DNA of 64,000 nt from Methanobacterium sp. (lineage in GTDB: Archaea > Methanobacteriota > Methanobacteria > Methanobacteriales > Methanobacteriaceae): positions 6,335-70,334 of the forward strand of contig NZ_JACRGA010000009.1 of NCBI RefSeq assembly GCF_016217785.1, read 5' to 3'. The notes beneath the pieces were generated by a model, which was not told the DNA's origin, searched no databases, and saw only the letters and a program-made list of their open reading frames with translations. The stretch's first letter is position 1. Each line of letters starts with the position of its first letter. A program made the position numbers and the translations under genes. Shown here piece by piece: positions 1 to 8,936 of this stretch.

Positions 1-157
1 GGAACATGGTTCTTTAACCATGTCTGATTTCATGCGTATTTCTTCAGGGATAAATGAACGCACACTTCGGCGATATTTGGCAGATTTAGTTGATAAAAAA
101 CTTATCATAGCAATCGGAGAGAAAAAAGGAAGAAGATATAAACTTTCAGGGTATTAA
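1..157 (+). CDS. C-terminal winged-helix fragment of a truncated-by-window protein
   Basis: About 51 residues are readable in the frame starting at base 2 and ending at the TAA at 155-157; the start lies left of the window. The segment INERTLRRYLADLV followed by KKLI and a basic KKGRRYKL strand has the pattern of a winged helix-turn-helix (recognition helix, then a beta-wing). Such domains end many archaeal regulators, Fic proteins and AAA_4/RecG-like proteins, so the whole protein cannot be named. It is on the opposite strand to the restriction operon that follows. Confidence 0.6.
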   Translation, partial: EHGSLTMSDFMRISSGINERTLRRYLADLVDKKLIIAIGEKKGRRYKLSGY

Positions 158-240
158 AACATAAACTGATAACGGACATATAACGGACATATCGGACATT
201 ATTAAAAGAAACGTTCTAAAACATCAGTATCAATACTACT

Positions 241-292
241 ATTTTGTTATGAATTCTAAAGAATCAATTTTGTAATGAATTCTAAAGAATCA
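241..292. repeat. 26-bp tandem duplication
   Basis: Bases 241-266 and 267-292 are two head-to-tail copies that differ at one base. Each contains the core ATGAATTCTAAAGAATCA. The core is partly self-complementary (ATTCT...AGAAT), so each copy could also be a protein-binding half-site. Confidence 0.85.
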
Positions 293-311
293 AACAATGA
301 GTATGAATGTG

Positions 312-366
312 GGATACACTGGATAGGAATATCTTTGAGGTAGACATGAAGTACACCAGTGTATCC
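312..366. repeat. 11-bp perfect inverted repeat (hairpin or operator)
   Basis: GGATACACTGG at 312-322 is exactly complementary to CCAGTGTATCC at 356-366, with a 33-base loop. The TGAAT/ATTCA bases just outside extend the symmetry. There is no T-run after it, so an operator or recombination site is as likely as a terminator. Confidence 0.6.
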
Positions 367-721
367 TATCTTAATATTCATCCCTTTCTATTATATAATG
401 TTGGTATCTTTGGTATCACAGGATTCTAAATATCTATATAAAATGCATGTCTGTTAGCCCAACTCTTTTGCAACCAATCTATAAAATTCACTGTACAAAT
501 TTGTGGTGTGATAACTCCACAGACAAGTAACATATTAGTGGAATTGTGGAGAATGGCCACCTGTTTATGGACACAAAATGATACTCCCAACTAACCGAAA
601 ATAAAAAATTGAGAAAACTGTGTAAATGATCCACAACATATAGCCTCAACAACCTAAATAAGGTAATTTCAATGATTTTTGTTTTAGTAGTATACAAAAT
701 AGGATTATTAACTAATAGTAT

Positions 722-750
722 AAAGTTTAATAAATTTACTTCGTTAAACC
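722..750. repeat. Left 29-bp inverted repeat flanking the HNH gene
   Basis: Bases 722-750 pair with the reverse complement of 1724-1752 with a single mismatch. The repeat begins AAAGTTTAATAAATTTAC and ends TAAACC. It lies about 47 bases beyond the stop of the HNH gene, so the two arms bracket that gene alone. Confidence 0.85.
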
Positions 751-796
751 CTGATATATTTAGCCATAAGTTCGATATATAGGATAGCTAGAAATC

Positions 797-1600
797 CTAA
801 TATAATCTAATCTTAATGTCATTTCCCACCATAAATTTTCCAGCAATTGTTGCTTTACGATGCTTAAATTTTTTAGGAGTAAATATCAGTTCACCACCTA
901 ACATTTTCCCGAAAATTTCTACTACTGTTATTGGGAATATAACCCTATTATCCCAACAGTTATTATGTACATCTACATGAGGAAATTTTCTTTTTAATTC
1001 TTGTTTGTTTTTAAATTCTCGAAATTGTATTTTAAGATTATCTCCATTTTTATATTTTATATTTAATAGTTTTCCTGATGGAGGAGACTCAATATCCACA
1101 GGAGGATAATTATTCGTACACCAATAATTATCTTTAACTATTACTTGTGGTTCACCTGATTCTTTAAGCATTGAAACATTAAGAAGCATATATCCATTTT
1201 CATCACGATTGTACCAAATAAGGGGTCTTCCATTAAATTTAAAAAGAATATTTTGATCATAAAATACTAAACCACCAACAACTGCCAAAATATGATTTCT
1301 CATCCAATCGAATCGGCCAATAATTTTTTTATTTTGCATAGTTCCTAATAATTTTAATTTTCTAAGCTGTTTTTTTGTATATGCTCCATTGTCTGCCTTA
1401 TTATGATGTTCAGCACATAATGCAATCATTCCTTCTGGATTATGGTGATGTCTTTCACTCCAAGGTGGATCAAAGTGATGCCAGGATAAATATGGATTTC
1501 CACAATCTTTTATTGGGCAACCAAATCCTACTTCTTTTCTTAATTGGCGACGAACAGAAGCAGGGGGATTTCTATTGAGTTCACCATTTTTTTCTTTCAT
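797..1600 (-). CDS. HNH endonuclease family protein
   Basis: The 267-residue protein carries an HNH nuclease in its N-terminal quarter. C28 and C33 form a CPIKDC knuckle, H41/H42 follow, then a histidine-rich HHHNPEG at 51-57, and C62/H65/H66 in the CAEHHNKAD motif. The layout is a zinc-bound beta-beta-alpha HNH nuclease. The remaining ~190 residues show no recognised domain and may bind the target. The ATG at 1600 has no strong Shine-Dalgarno. The gene stands alone, is on the same strand as the restriction operon downstream, and is boxed by near-identical 29-bp inverted repeats. It may be a solitary restriction nuclease or a mobile nuclease gene; the sequence does not decide between them. 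Confidence 0.8.
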   Translation of the reverse strand: MKEKNGELNRNPPASVRRQLRKEVGFGCPIKDCGNPYLSWHHFDPPWSERHHHNPEGMIALCAEHHNKADNGAYTKKQLRKLKLLGTMQNKKIIGRFDWMRNHILAVVGGLVFYDQNILFKFNGRPLIWYNRDENGYMLLNVSMLKESGEPQVIVKDNYWCTNNYPPVDIESPPSGKLLNIKYKNGDNLKIQFREFKNKQELKRKFPHVDVHNNCWDNRVIFPITVVEIFGKMLGGELIFTPKKFKHRKATIAGKFMVGNDIKIRLY

Positions 1601-1723
1601 AATATATCATTATATATTTATTATCAATAAAATTATTTGTAGGATTAAAGTGAACTTCGTAATAGACAGGTATAGTCAAGGGATCGTTTTTATGTCAAAT
1701 TTTTGTCTACTTCGTAATATAAC

Positions 1724-1752
1724 GGTTTAGCGAAGTAAATTTATTAAACTTT
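1724..1752. repeat. Right 29-bp inverted repeat flanking the HNH gene
   Basis: This is the partner of 722-750 (28 of 29 bases complementary). It lies about 120 bases upstream of the HNH start codon, so it may also overlap the gene's promoter. The sequence CTTCGTAATA occurs twice just before it (near 1665 and 1712). Confidence 0.85.
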
Positions 1753-1973
1753 TTATCTTTTTTAATAACAACATTTCTGTGTATCACTATAACAAAACCA
1801 TGACAAATTAGCGTATTTCAATGGATTAGGGTATATGTGACGATCCTTTTGTACTGGTTTTGTAAATTTAGGTTTATTAATCCCATATATTAGGGCCCTG
1901 TTGCTGCAAATATATGACTAGATGCATTCTTTAAGTTCAATGATAGTTTTTTGTAATTGTTTGTTTCGTTTAA

Positions 1974-2075
1974 TTAGTTGATGAGTTCGATGAATGTTTA
2001 AAGAAAAATGGGTTTACATCTAGAAGTAAAGGAATGTATGAAACTATGAATGAATATATTGAGCGACATAAGTAG
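1974..2075 (+). pseudogene. Remnant of a ribbon-helix-helix (CopG/NikR-type) protein
   Basis: An open frame begins directly after a stop, without a start codon, and reads LVDEFDECLKKNGFTSRSKG..YETMNEYIERHK before TAG at 2073-2075. The pattern D-E-F-D-x-x-L-K-K-x-G-F-x-S-R-S-x-G is the helix-turn-helix part of CopG/NikR-type regulators; the N-terminal DNA-contacting strand is missing. It is probably the decayed end of an antitoxin or regulator gene. The rest of the 1753-2082 gap shows nothing else. Confidence 0.55.
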
Positions 2076-2082
2076 CTTTGAT

Positions 2083-5000
2083 TTATTGGTCAGTTTTATA
2101 TCTTAAATTACGGAACTTAATATTAAGTAAACGCACTGAAAATCGGATGATTTCTGTGAGAAGTTGATTTCCATCTTCTTTTAGGGATATTAAATAAAAT
2201 AAATTATGTATTAGGACATTATTTTTTTCAGTAGATATTGATTCTTGGTTCAATTTCCTTAAAAAGTCTACCAAAACTCTAGCTACGGAAGATTGATCAT
2301 AATTTATCAAAGTTTCAATAACTGAGATATAAGGTTGTGAAAGCAACCAATTAGATTCCTTTAAAGCCTCTAAAACAGTATCTGCATCAATAGTCATGGA
2401 CTTATAGTTGAAACGTATCAATCTAATAATAGCTTTATTATAATCCGATTTTTCCAAGTTATTCCTTTCCAAACATTCGTCTAAAACAGCCTGTGTCCAA
2501 ACTCCATGGAGATTGAACTCAGAATAAGCTAAACGGCGGAATGGAGCATCATCAGAGAAAAGTAGGTTACCTTCTTTAGTAGCAATTAAAATCGTGTCAA
2601 CAAATGATTTACATAACAGGTCATTGTATTTAAATCTCTTTTTTCGATTGATTTTTAATGCAGCCTCACAAGGAAGAATTTCACAGTTAGATCTTACCAA
2701 TTTAATTATATTTTCAACATACTCAATCCTTCTTTCAGTATCTTCAGGAGTAACATCTTGGTATACGGGTTCACCATTATTCCAAGAGGTTGTGATATAT
2801 TCTCTACCTTTATTAGCCAAAGATTCGTATAAAATTTGATTTAAAACATCCACTGAAGATTGTGCAATACCTAGCTTTCCAAAGGTATTGACTATTACTT
2901 CACCAATCCCCAACTCTTTAATAGTTAACAAAGAAACAAGATCCACTATTAACCTAACATCATTCTTTAGAAGTACACGAGAAGATTTTTCAACTCTACT
3001 CCCAGTATAACACTTCAATGACAAATTAAATTTGTTCACAATATTAAGCCATACATCTAACACATTTGAATTCATAATTTTAGAATAGGTTCCTAGGGGA
3101 ATCCATTTCTTCATAAATAAATTTTCTATGTTTTGATCTCTTTCCGCTTTATCTTTTAAGATCTTGAATAATGGTTCAAATTTATTCTCTTCGTCTTCTT
3201 CCAGTGTAAACGAACTCATACCTAAATTTTCAGGAGAATAATCAATTTTATGCATACTCTCATGGAGAGCGTGAACATATTTATTTTTGATTTCAATAAT
3301 CTTTCCTTTAATAGGGGCTACAGAATTTTCATTTATTACAATTTCATCATCAACCTCTTTATCCTTCAATTTTTCAAAAAGGGGATGTGTGGAATTGATT
3401 TCATTAATTTTCAAGTTAATATCTTCATTTCTTTCTAAAACAAACCATTCATTCTGACCACGGATTTCAAGACAAACGGCAGTTCCTAAATCTACTTTTT
3501 GAGGATTAGTTTCTATATTTTTTTCTTTAGAGAAAAAATTTTGGATGTATTCTGCATGGGCTTGATATTCATCAAAATATTTTCTTCTCATCTCGTATAA
3601 CAAATCAAGTAGAACTTCTTCATTGTAATCTCTAATGTTACAAAGCCTTATCAATGCACTAAATTGTTGCAGAGTCATCGCATTTGATGATATATGGGAA
3701 TCGATAAATGAATCAACCATTTCTAAGTTATTAGAACGTAGATCAACAAAAGCTTGGTTGATTTTCATTTCAAGATTATTTGAGTAGATTTTAAGATAAT
3801 CATCAATCAGATTTTTAGCTGAATCCAAATCATCTATCTCATTGTAAATTGAAATTTCTATCTCTGAAAAGAATTTTAGGGGTTTATTATACACTTCCCT
3901 TAATTTTTTGCATATTGTGAACGCTTTGCCGATCTCGCCAGACCGGTAATAACAATCAACTAATTTACAAGTTAAATCTGTATTTATTTCTTTATCAACA
4001 AACCTTTCATAGACTGAAGCGGCTTCTTTTAGCCTTTCGAGGTTGAAAAGTTCATCAGCAAGAAGAAGTAACTCACGAATTGAAGTGTCGTTATCTAATC
4101 TTTCTATAGCTTCATCTAAATAAGAATTTGATTCTGGTTCTTCACTTAATGTTGAGATGCGGGAAGCATATATTAAGGATGAAATATCATTTCCAGCTTT
4201 TAGTAGTGGTTTGATAACTCTTCTGGCATTTTTAAGATCCTCATTGGCAATATATAATTGTGCTAATAGATCTCGCGCGTCGTGAGTTAATTTAGCATCA
4301 TGTCCTGTTTCTAAAAAGGTTTCTAAGATTTGAATTGCCTTAGTGTAATCTTCATTATCACTAATAACTTTTGCCAAAAATATAGGTTTTTCAGGAACTT
4401 CTTTTTCATCTAAATTCTCTAATAATATTTTAGCATCGGTATATAGGCCAATTTCATCTAATATAAATGATTTTTTAACAATTAAGTCTGGAGAATTATC
4501 TAATTCTAAAGCAAGGTTAATATCATTCAAAGCACCATCCAAATCTCCTAAAATACGTTTAGTTGTACTTTTATTCACGATCCATGATAATCTTGATTTT
4601 TTAGCATCTGAAGAAGATAGTTCGTCCCAAGCTTCTTGTAATAAACTACAAACTTCTTTCAATTTTTTGCTTTCTTCGATACTAACCTGATTAGAGTATA
4701 CTAACAAAGGGTTTATCAGATTTTCGAGAATAACTTCACCCAGATTAGCTTTAAAATCAGGGGAACATTTAGAGCTATTTTTAGCTGCGATTCTAAGCCA
4801 TTTTTCAGATTCTTTAAATTGTTTTCTTTCTCTTGAAATAATTCCAAGAGAATAAGCAATATCTTTGGAGTCTAATATATGATCAGGAATTTTAGATATT
4901 ATCTCATTTAGATCTTGATCAGAAGAAAATATGAATATCTGATTAGCAGTAATATCTTCAGGGTTATCGTTTAAGATTTCTTCAGCTATTTCTTCAGCTT

Positions 5001-5853
5001 CTTCTGATTTATTTAAAAATAAATGACCCCATCCTTTATTATACTTAGCATTTATATCATCCTTGTTATATTCATACGCCTGAACTAGCAAGTTCCCTGC
5101 TTCTTCATTTTTCAACAATCTATGCTTTGCCAATCCTTTAAACTTTAGGAATTCATATTTAGCAATCTTCGGTGTCTGATCATCAAGTATATTATTCTCA
5201 ATGTTATCCAAGAAAATTAGGGCCTCTTTGGGTTTGAAATTTTCCAATAATGACTTGACATAATTAAAGTTACTCTGATAGATTTCGGGTAAATCTTCAG
5301 AAATTTCAGATGATGAGATTAAATTCTGTTCTATCCTTGAATTAGATGCTAATAATTTATCAATTTTTGATTCTAAGACTTCAGTTTTGTTTATGGTTAA
5401 TCCGAGTTCATAATACTCTACTAACTCCGGAAACTTCTTCAATTCGTGGCTAATATCTTCCCAAAAAAATACAGTTACAGAAAACAAACCTTTCTTTTGA
5501 TGTTCTTTTGTTATTTTTCTTGCTAGTTTCTGGATTTCTGGATCTCTGAGTGCAGTAGTAGCAATAATATATTTTGCAAGCGGTGGTTCGAAGGATTTAG
5601 CTTCTTCTACTTCTTTTAATACTTCTCTTTCCATCAGTCGATTCTTTACAAGCAAGTCTTTCTTTTTTGCTTGTATCCCAATTAAATTGCCTTTTTCATC
5701 GTGCCCATAGATATCTACACCGTTCTGCTTATGTCCTCGTCTTCCGTTCCTTTGAGCTTCTGAATCTCCAAGTAATTTCTTCCATAAATCTAAACAGATG
5801 TCTTCAAAAATATCATCATTTTTAGGAAAATTCAAGTCTGTACCCGTTGACAT
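2083..5853 (-). CDS. Large Mrr-like nuclease / TPR / PIN-like defence protein
   Basis: This 1256-residue protein is the last gene of the type I restriction operon, 23 bases after hsdR. Residues ~10-135 look like a PD-(D/E)xK restriction fold of the Mrr kind: E17 in FEDI, D47 in GVDIYG, and Q61-A-K63 in GIQAKKK. A long helical-repeat region (~185-800) follows with TPR signatures such as AKYNKGWGHLFLNKSEEAEE. A short segment around SVAPIKGKIIEIKNKYVHAL resembles a GreA/GreB C-terminal-like fold. The segment from ~950 to ~1110, with D1086 and the LLFSDD motif near 1100, resembles the end of a PIN domain, followed by more helical repeats. The role is inferred as a restriction or abortive-infection effector. 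No family name is certain. Confidence 0.6.
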   Translation of the reverse strand: MSTGTDLNFPKNDDIFEDICLDLWKKLLGDSEAQRNGRRGHKQNGVDIYGHDEKGNLIGIQAKKKDLLVKNRLMEREVLKEVEEAKSFEPPLAKYIIATTALRDPEIQKLARKITKEHQKKGLFSVTVFFWEDISHELKKFPELVEYYELGLTINKTEVLESKIDKLLASNSRIEQNLISSSEISEDLPEIYQSNFNYVKSLLENFKPKEALIFLDNIENNILDDQTPKIAKYEFLKFKGLAKHRLLKNEEAGNLLVQAYEYNKDDINAKYNKGWGHLFLNKSEEAEEIAEEILNDNPEDITANQIFIFSSDQDLNEIISKIPDHILDSKDIAYSLGIISRERKQFKESEKWLRIAAKNSSKCSPDFKANLGEVILENLINPLLVYSNQVSIEESKKLKEVCSLLQEAWDELSSSDAKKSRLSWIVNKSTTKRILGDLDGALNDINLALELDNSPDLIVKKSFILDEIGLYTDAKILLENLDEKEVPEKPIFLAKVISDNEDYTKAIQILETFLETGHDAKLTHDARDLLAQLYIANEDLKNARRVIKPLLKAGNDISSLIYASRISTLSEEPESNSYLDEAIERLDNDTSIRELLLLADELFNLERLKEAASVYERFVDKEINTDLTCKLVDCYYRSGEIGKAFTICKKLREVYNKPLKFFSEIEISIYNEIDDLDSAKNLIDDYLKIYSNNLEMKINQAFVDLRSNNLEMVDSFIDSHISSNAMTLQQFSALIRLCNIRDYNEEVLLDLLYEMRRKYFDEYQAHAEYIQNFFSKEKNIETNPQKVDLGTAVCLEIRGQNEWFVLERNEDINLKINEINSTHPLFEKLKDKEVDDEIVINENSVAPIKGKIIEIKNKYVHALHESMHKIDYSPENLGMSSFTLEEDEENKFEPLFKILKDKAERDQNIENLFMKKWIPLGTYSKIMNSNVLDVWLNIVNKFNLSLKCYTGSRVEKSSRVLLKNDVRLIVDLVSLLTIKELGIGEVIVNTFGKLGIAQSSVDVLNQILYESLANKGREYITTSWNNGEPVYQDVTPEDTERRIEYVENIIKLVRSNCEILPCEAALKINRKKRFKYNDLLCKSFVDTILIATKEGNLLFSDDAPFRRLAYSEFNLHGVWTQAVLDECLERNNLEKSDYNKAIIRLIRFNYKSMTIDADTVLEALKESNWLLSQPYISVIETLINYDQSSVARVLVDFLRKLNQESISTEKNNVLIHNLFYLISLKEDGNQLLTEIIRFSVRLLNIKFRNLRYKTDQ

Positions 5854-5876
5854 AAAACCCCTTCAGTTTGTTTAAT

Positions 5877-8800
5877 TTAAGTTGCAACCCACTCTTCACA
5901 AACACGGTTAGCTTGTTCCAATACTGTTTTAACTGCTAATTTTTGTTTGTCTGGCGGATAACCATATTGTTTAAGTATTCTCTTAACTGCAACCCTCATT
6001 TTGGCCTGTACACTTTCTCTTAATGTCCAATCAATGGTTATATTACTTTTTATAGCTTTGACTAATTCCATAGCTATTTCACGTAGTGTATCATCTCCAA
6101 GGACATGCACGGCACTATCATTCACTCCGAGAGCATCATAAAAAGCTAATTCATATTCAGTTAATCCTAAATCGTCTCCTCTATTCTGTGCTTCCTTCAT
6201 TTTCTTTGCAAGCGCGATGAGTTCCTCAATAACTGCTACAGCTTCGATATTTCGATTGTGGTATTGATTTATGGTTTTTTCTAACATATCCGCAAATGAA
6301 CGCGCTTCGATAACATTTTTACGAGAAATACTATTTATTTCATCATTAAGAAGTCGTTTAAGAAGTTCAGCAGCAGTATTCTTGTGTTCCATGTCCTTAA
6401 CTTCCAGAAGGAACTCATCGGATAATATGGATATGTCTGGTTTTTTTAGTCCAGCTAATTGGAAGAGATCCAATACTTCATCTGATATTAATGCCGTGGA
6501 TAAGATCTGTTGGATAGCTAAATCCACATCTTCTACTTCTCCTCCGGGTGGATTTGTAATCTTTACGATGTAGTTTTTCACGGCTTTGAAGAATGCTAAA
6601 TCGTCCCTAATTCGCATAGCCTGAGGGTGAGGTACTGCTAAGGAGAAAGCTTTAGAAAGTTCATTTACATATTTTAGGCAGCGTTTTTTACCGTCCTCTT
6701 GACCTAAAACAAAGTCCGCCCCATCCCGCATGAGCTTTAATTTCTCGCTAGTGTTTGCTTTATGGAAACCTTGGTATCGGAATCCATAGAAGAGACCTAT
6801 CACTATCTCATATTTTTCCATCAATATTGCAACAGCCTGCTCTTGGTCAAATGCAATCTCTCCACGCCCACCACCATCAGTGTACTGAGACAAAGCCTTT
6901 TTTAGTTCGGTAGCGATTCCAAGATAATCAACAATGAGTCCACCTTCTTTGTCCTTGTAGACTCGGTTTACACGAGCTATTGTCTGCATTAATCCATGGC
7001 CTTGCATAGGTTTGTCAATGTACATGGTATTTAAACTGGGAACATCAAATCCAGTGAGCCACATGTCTCTAACAATTACCAATTTAATTGGTGAGTTGGG
7101 ATCCCTGAAAGTATCTCCTAATTGCTTTCTTCGTGGCTTGTTGCGAATATGTGGTTGCCAGTCTAATGGATCAGTGGCACTCCCTGTCATGACCACTTTT
7201 AAAAAGCCGTGCATATCGTCATCGTTGTGCCATTCAGGTCTGAGCTTGACAATTTCTTTGTATAATTCTATGCATATGCGTCGACTCATGCACACAACCA
7301 TACCTTTACCATCCATGGCATCGAGTCTTTCTTCAAAATGGCGTATTAAATCCTTAGCTACTCGTTTTATTCGTGTTTGACTACCAACAACGGCTTCCAT
7401 TCTAGCCCATTTACTTTTGAGCTTTTCTTGCCTTTCCATCTCTTGTCCTTCGGTAATGAAATCAAATTGAGGATCAATATGTTGTTTCTCCTCTTCCTTA
7501 AGATCCAACTTAACCAGACGGTTCTCATAATAGATGCGGACTGTTGCTCCATCTTCTACGGCCTGTTCAATATCATAAATGTCTATGTAGTTACCAAATA
7601 CTGCAACTGTATTTTTATCCCCACGTTCAAGTGGGGTGCCTGTAAAACCAATAAATGAGGCATTTGGTAGAGCATCTCGCATGTGCCTGGCGAATCCATC
7701 GATGAAGTCATATTGTGAACGGTGGGCCTCATCAGCAATAACTACAATATTTCTCCTTTCGGAAAGAGTAGGATATTCAGTCCCTTTTTCTGGAAGGAAT
7801 TTTTGAATAGTTGTAAATACAATTCCACCACTAGAAACTTGCAATAGTTCCTGAAGGTGGTCCCGGTTTTCTGCCTGCACTGGTTCCTGCCTTAATATAT
7901 TTTGAGAAGCTTTGAAAGTGCCAAATAATTGGTCATCCAAATCGTTACGATCAGTTAAAACAACTAAAGTGGGATTATCCATTTCTAGTACTAACTTTCC
8001 AGCATAAAATGCCATAATTAGGCTCTTACCTGATCCTTGAGTATGCCAAACAACACCGCACCTATGATCCCCTTCAGGACCAGCTGCCTCTATCGTGGCA
8101 TCTACAGCTTTATTCACGGCATGGTACTGATGATAAGCTGCAAGTTTTTTCTTTATTATAGCATCTGAATCATCGTAGACAATAAAATGATGAATTAAAT
8201 CCAATAAGACTTTTTTATTGAACATGCCTCTTATGAGAACTTCCATCTCCAACATAGTAAGCAATGCATCCTTTTCTCCACTGATGGTTTTCCATGGCAT
8301 AAAACGTTGATAATCACTGGTTAAGGTACCTGCACGAGCTTCCATACCATCTGAAATCATTAAAATCTCATTAAAATGGAATAGAGACGGAATCTGAGAT
8401 TTGTATGTTTGCAGTTGTTGGTATGCTTTATTGAGTGTAGCTTTTTCATCTGCGGGATTTTTAAGCTCAATAACAACTAAAGGTAGACCATTAACAAAAA
8501 GAATTATATCTGGACGGCGATTATTGTCATTTTCTATGATTGTAAACTGGTTAATAGCTGTAAAGATGTTGTTTTCAGGTTTTTGGAAGTCAAAAAGCCA
8601 TACTTTATCATATACTATTCTACCATCTTGACGGTATTCAACAGTGATTCCATCCGTTAAAAACTGATGGAATTGAAGGTTGTTAGTTATAATGTCAGGA
8701 CTGTTAGAACGAATTACTTTTTTCACAGCTTCTTCCTTGGCTGTGGGGGGAATATCTGGATTCAAAAGATAAATAGCATCTCTCAGCCTTTCAGTTATAA

Positions 8801-8936
8801 CCACATCACTGTAGAGCTCCCGCATGGGGGTGGGGCTATCAGGCGAGATGTCAGGGCCATGGAGGATTTCGTATCCCATTTCAGAGAGGATATTAAGGGC
8901 CATTTGTTCAATTGAATCCTCGTTGAGATTATTCAT
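5877..8936 (-). CDS. hsdR: Type I restriction enzyme, R (restriction/translocase) subunit
   Basis: The 1019-residue protein is the motor and nuclease of a type I restriction-modification complex. It joins HsdM and HsdS, translocates unmethylated DNA and cuts at a distance. The N-terminal nuclease motif is visible around residues 142-158 (RRPDIILF, then VVIELKNP). The SF2 helicase follows, with Walker A HTQGSGKS near 297, ADEAHRS (DEAH box) and FTGTPL (motif III). The C-terminal region with LGLTEYELAFYDAL is the DUF3387-type extension. Length is normal for the family and no catalytic residue appears lost. The start overlaps the upstream DUF3644 gene by 8 bases, showing translational coupling. 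Confidence 0.95.
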   Translation of the reverse strand: MNNLNEDSIEQMALNILSEMGYEILHGPDISPDSPTPMRELYSDVVITERLRDAIYLLNPDIPPTAKEEAVKKVIRSNSPDIITNNLQFHQFLTDGITVEYRQDGRIVYDKVWLFDFQKPENNIFTAINQFTIIENDNNRRPDIILFVNGLPLVVIELKNPADEKATLNKAYQQLQTYKSQIPSLFHFNEILMISDGMEARAGTLTSDYQRFMPWKTISGEKDALLTMLEMEVLIRGMFNKKVLLDLIHHFIVYDDSDAIIKKKLAAYHQYHAVNKAVDATIEAAGPEGDHRCGVVWHTQGSGKSLIMAFYAGKLVLEMDNPTLVVLTDRNDLDDQLFGTFKASQNILRQEPVQAENRDHLQELLQVSSGGIVFTTIQKFLPEKGTEYPTLSERRNIVVIADEAHRSQYDFIDGFARHMRDALPNASFIGFTGTPLERGDKNTVAVFGNYIDIYDIEQAVEDGATVRIYYENRLVKLDLKEEEKQHIDPQFDFITEGQEMERQEKLKSKWARMEAVVGSQTRIKRVAKDLIRHFEERLDAMDGKGMVVCMSRRICIELYKEIVKLRPEWHNDDDMHGFLKVVMTGSATDPLDWQPHIRNKPRRKQLGDTFRDPNSPIKLVIVRDMWLTGFDVPSLNTMYIDKPMQGHGLMQTIARVNRVYKDKEGGLIVDYLGIATELKKALSQYTDGGGRGEIAFDQEQAVAILMEKYEIVIGLFYGFRYQGFHKANTSEKLKLMRDGADFVLGQEDGKKRCLKYVNELSKAFSLAVPHPQAMRIRDDLAFFKAVKNYIVKITNPPGGEVEDVDLAIQQILSTALISDEVLDLFQLAGLKKPDISILSDEFLLEVKDMEHKNTAAELLKRLLNDEINSISRKNVIEARSFADMLEKTINQYHNRNIEAVAVIEELIALAKKMKEAQNRGDDLGLTEYELAFYDALGVNDSAVHVLGDDTLREIAMELVKAIKSNITIDWTLRESVQAKMRVAVKRILKQYGYPPDKQKLAVKTVLEQANRVCEEWVAT

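Larger units (their letters stand above)
158..721. other. Intergenic stretch with short repeats, no gene seen
   Basis: This AT-rich gap lies between the wHTH fragment and the inverted-repeat-bounded HNH gene. It holds short direct repeats near 165-200 (two copies of TAACGGACATA), a 26-bp tandem duplication and a hairpin (listed separately). No ORF with a credible start and ribosome binding site was seen. Confidence 0.5.
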
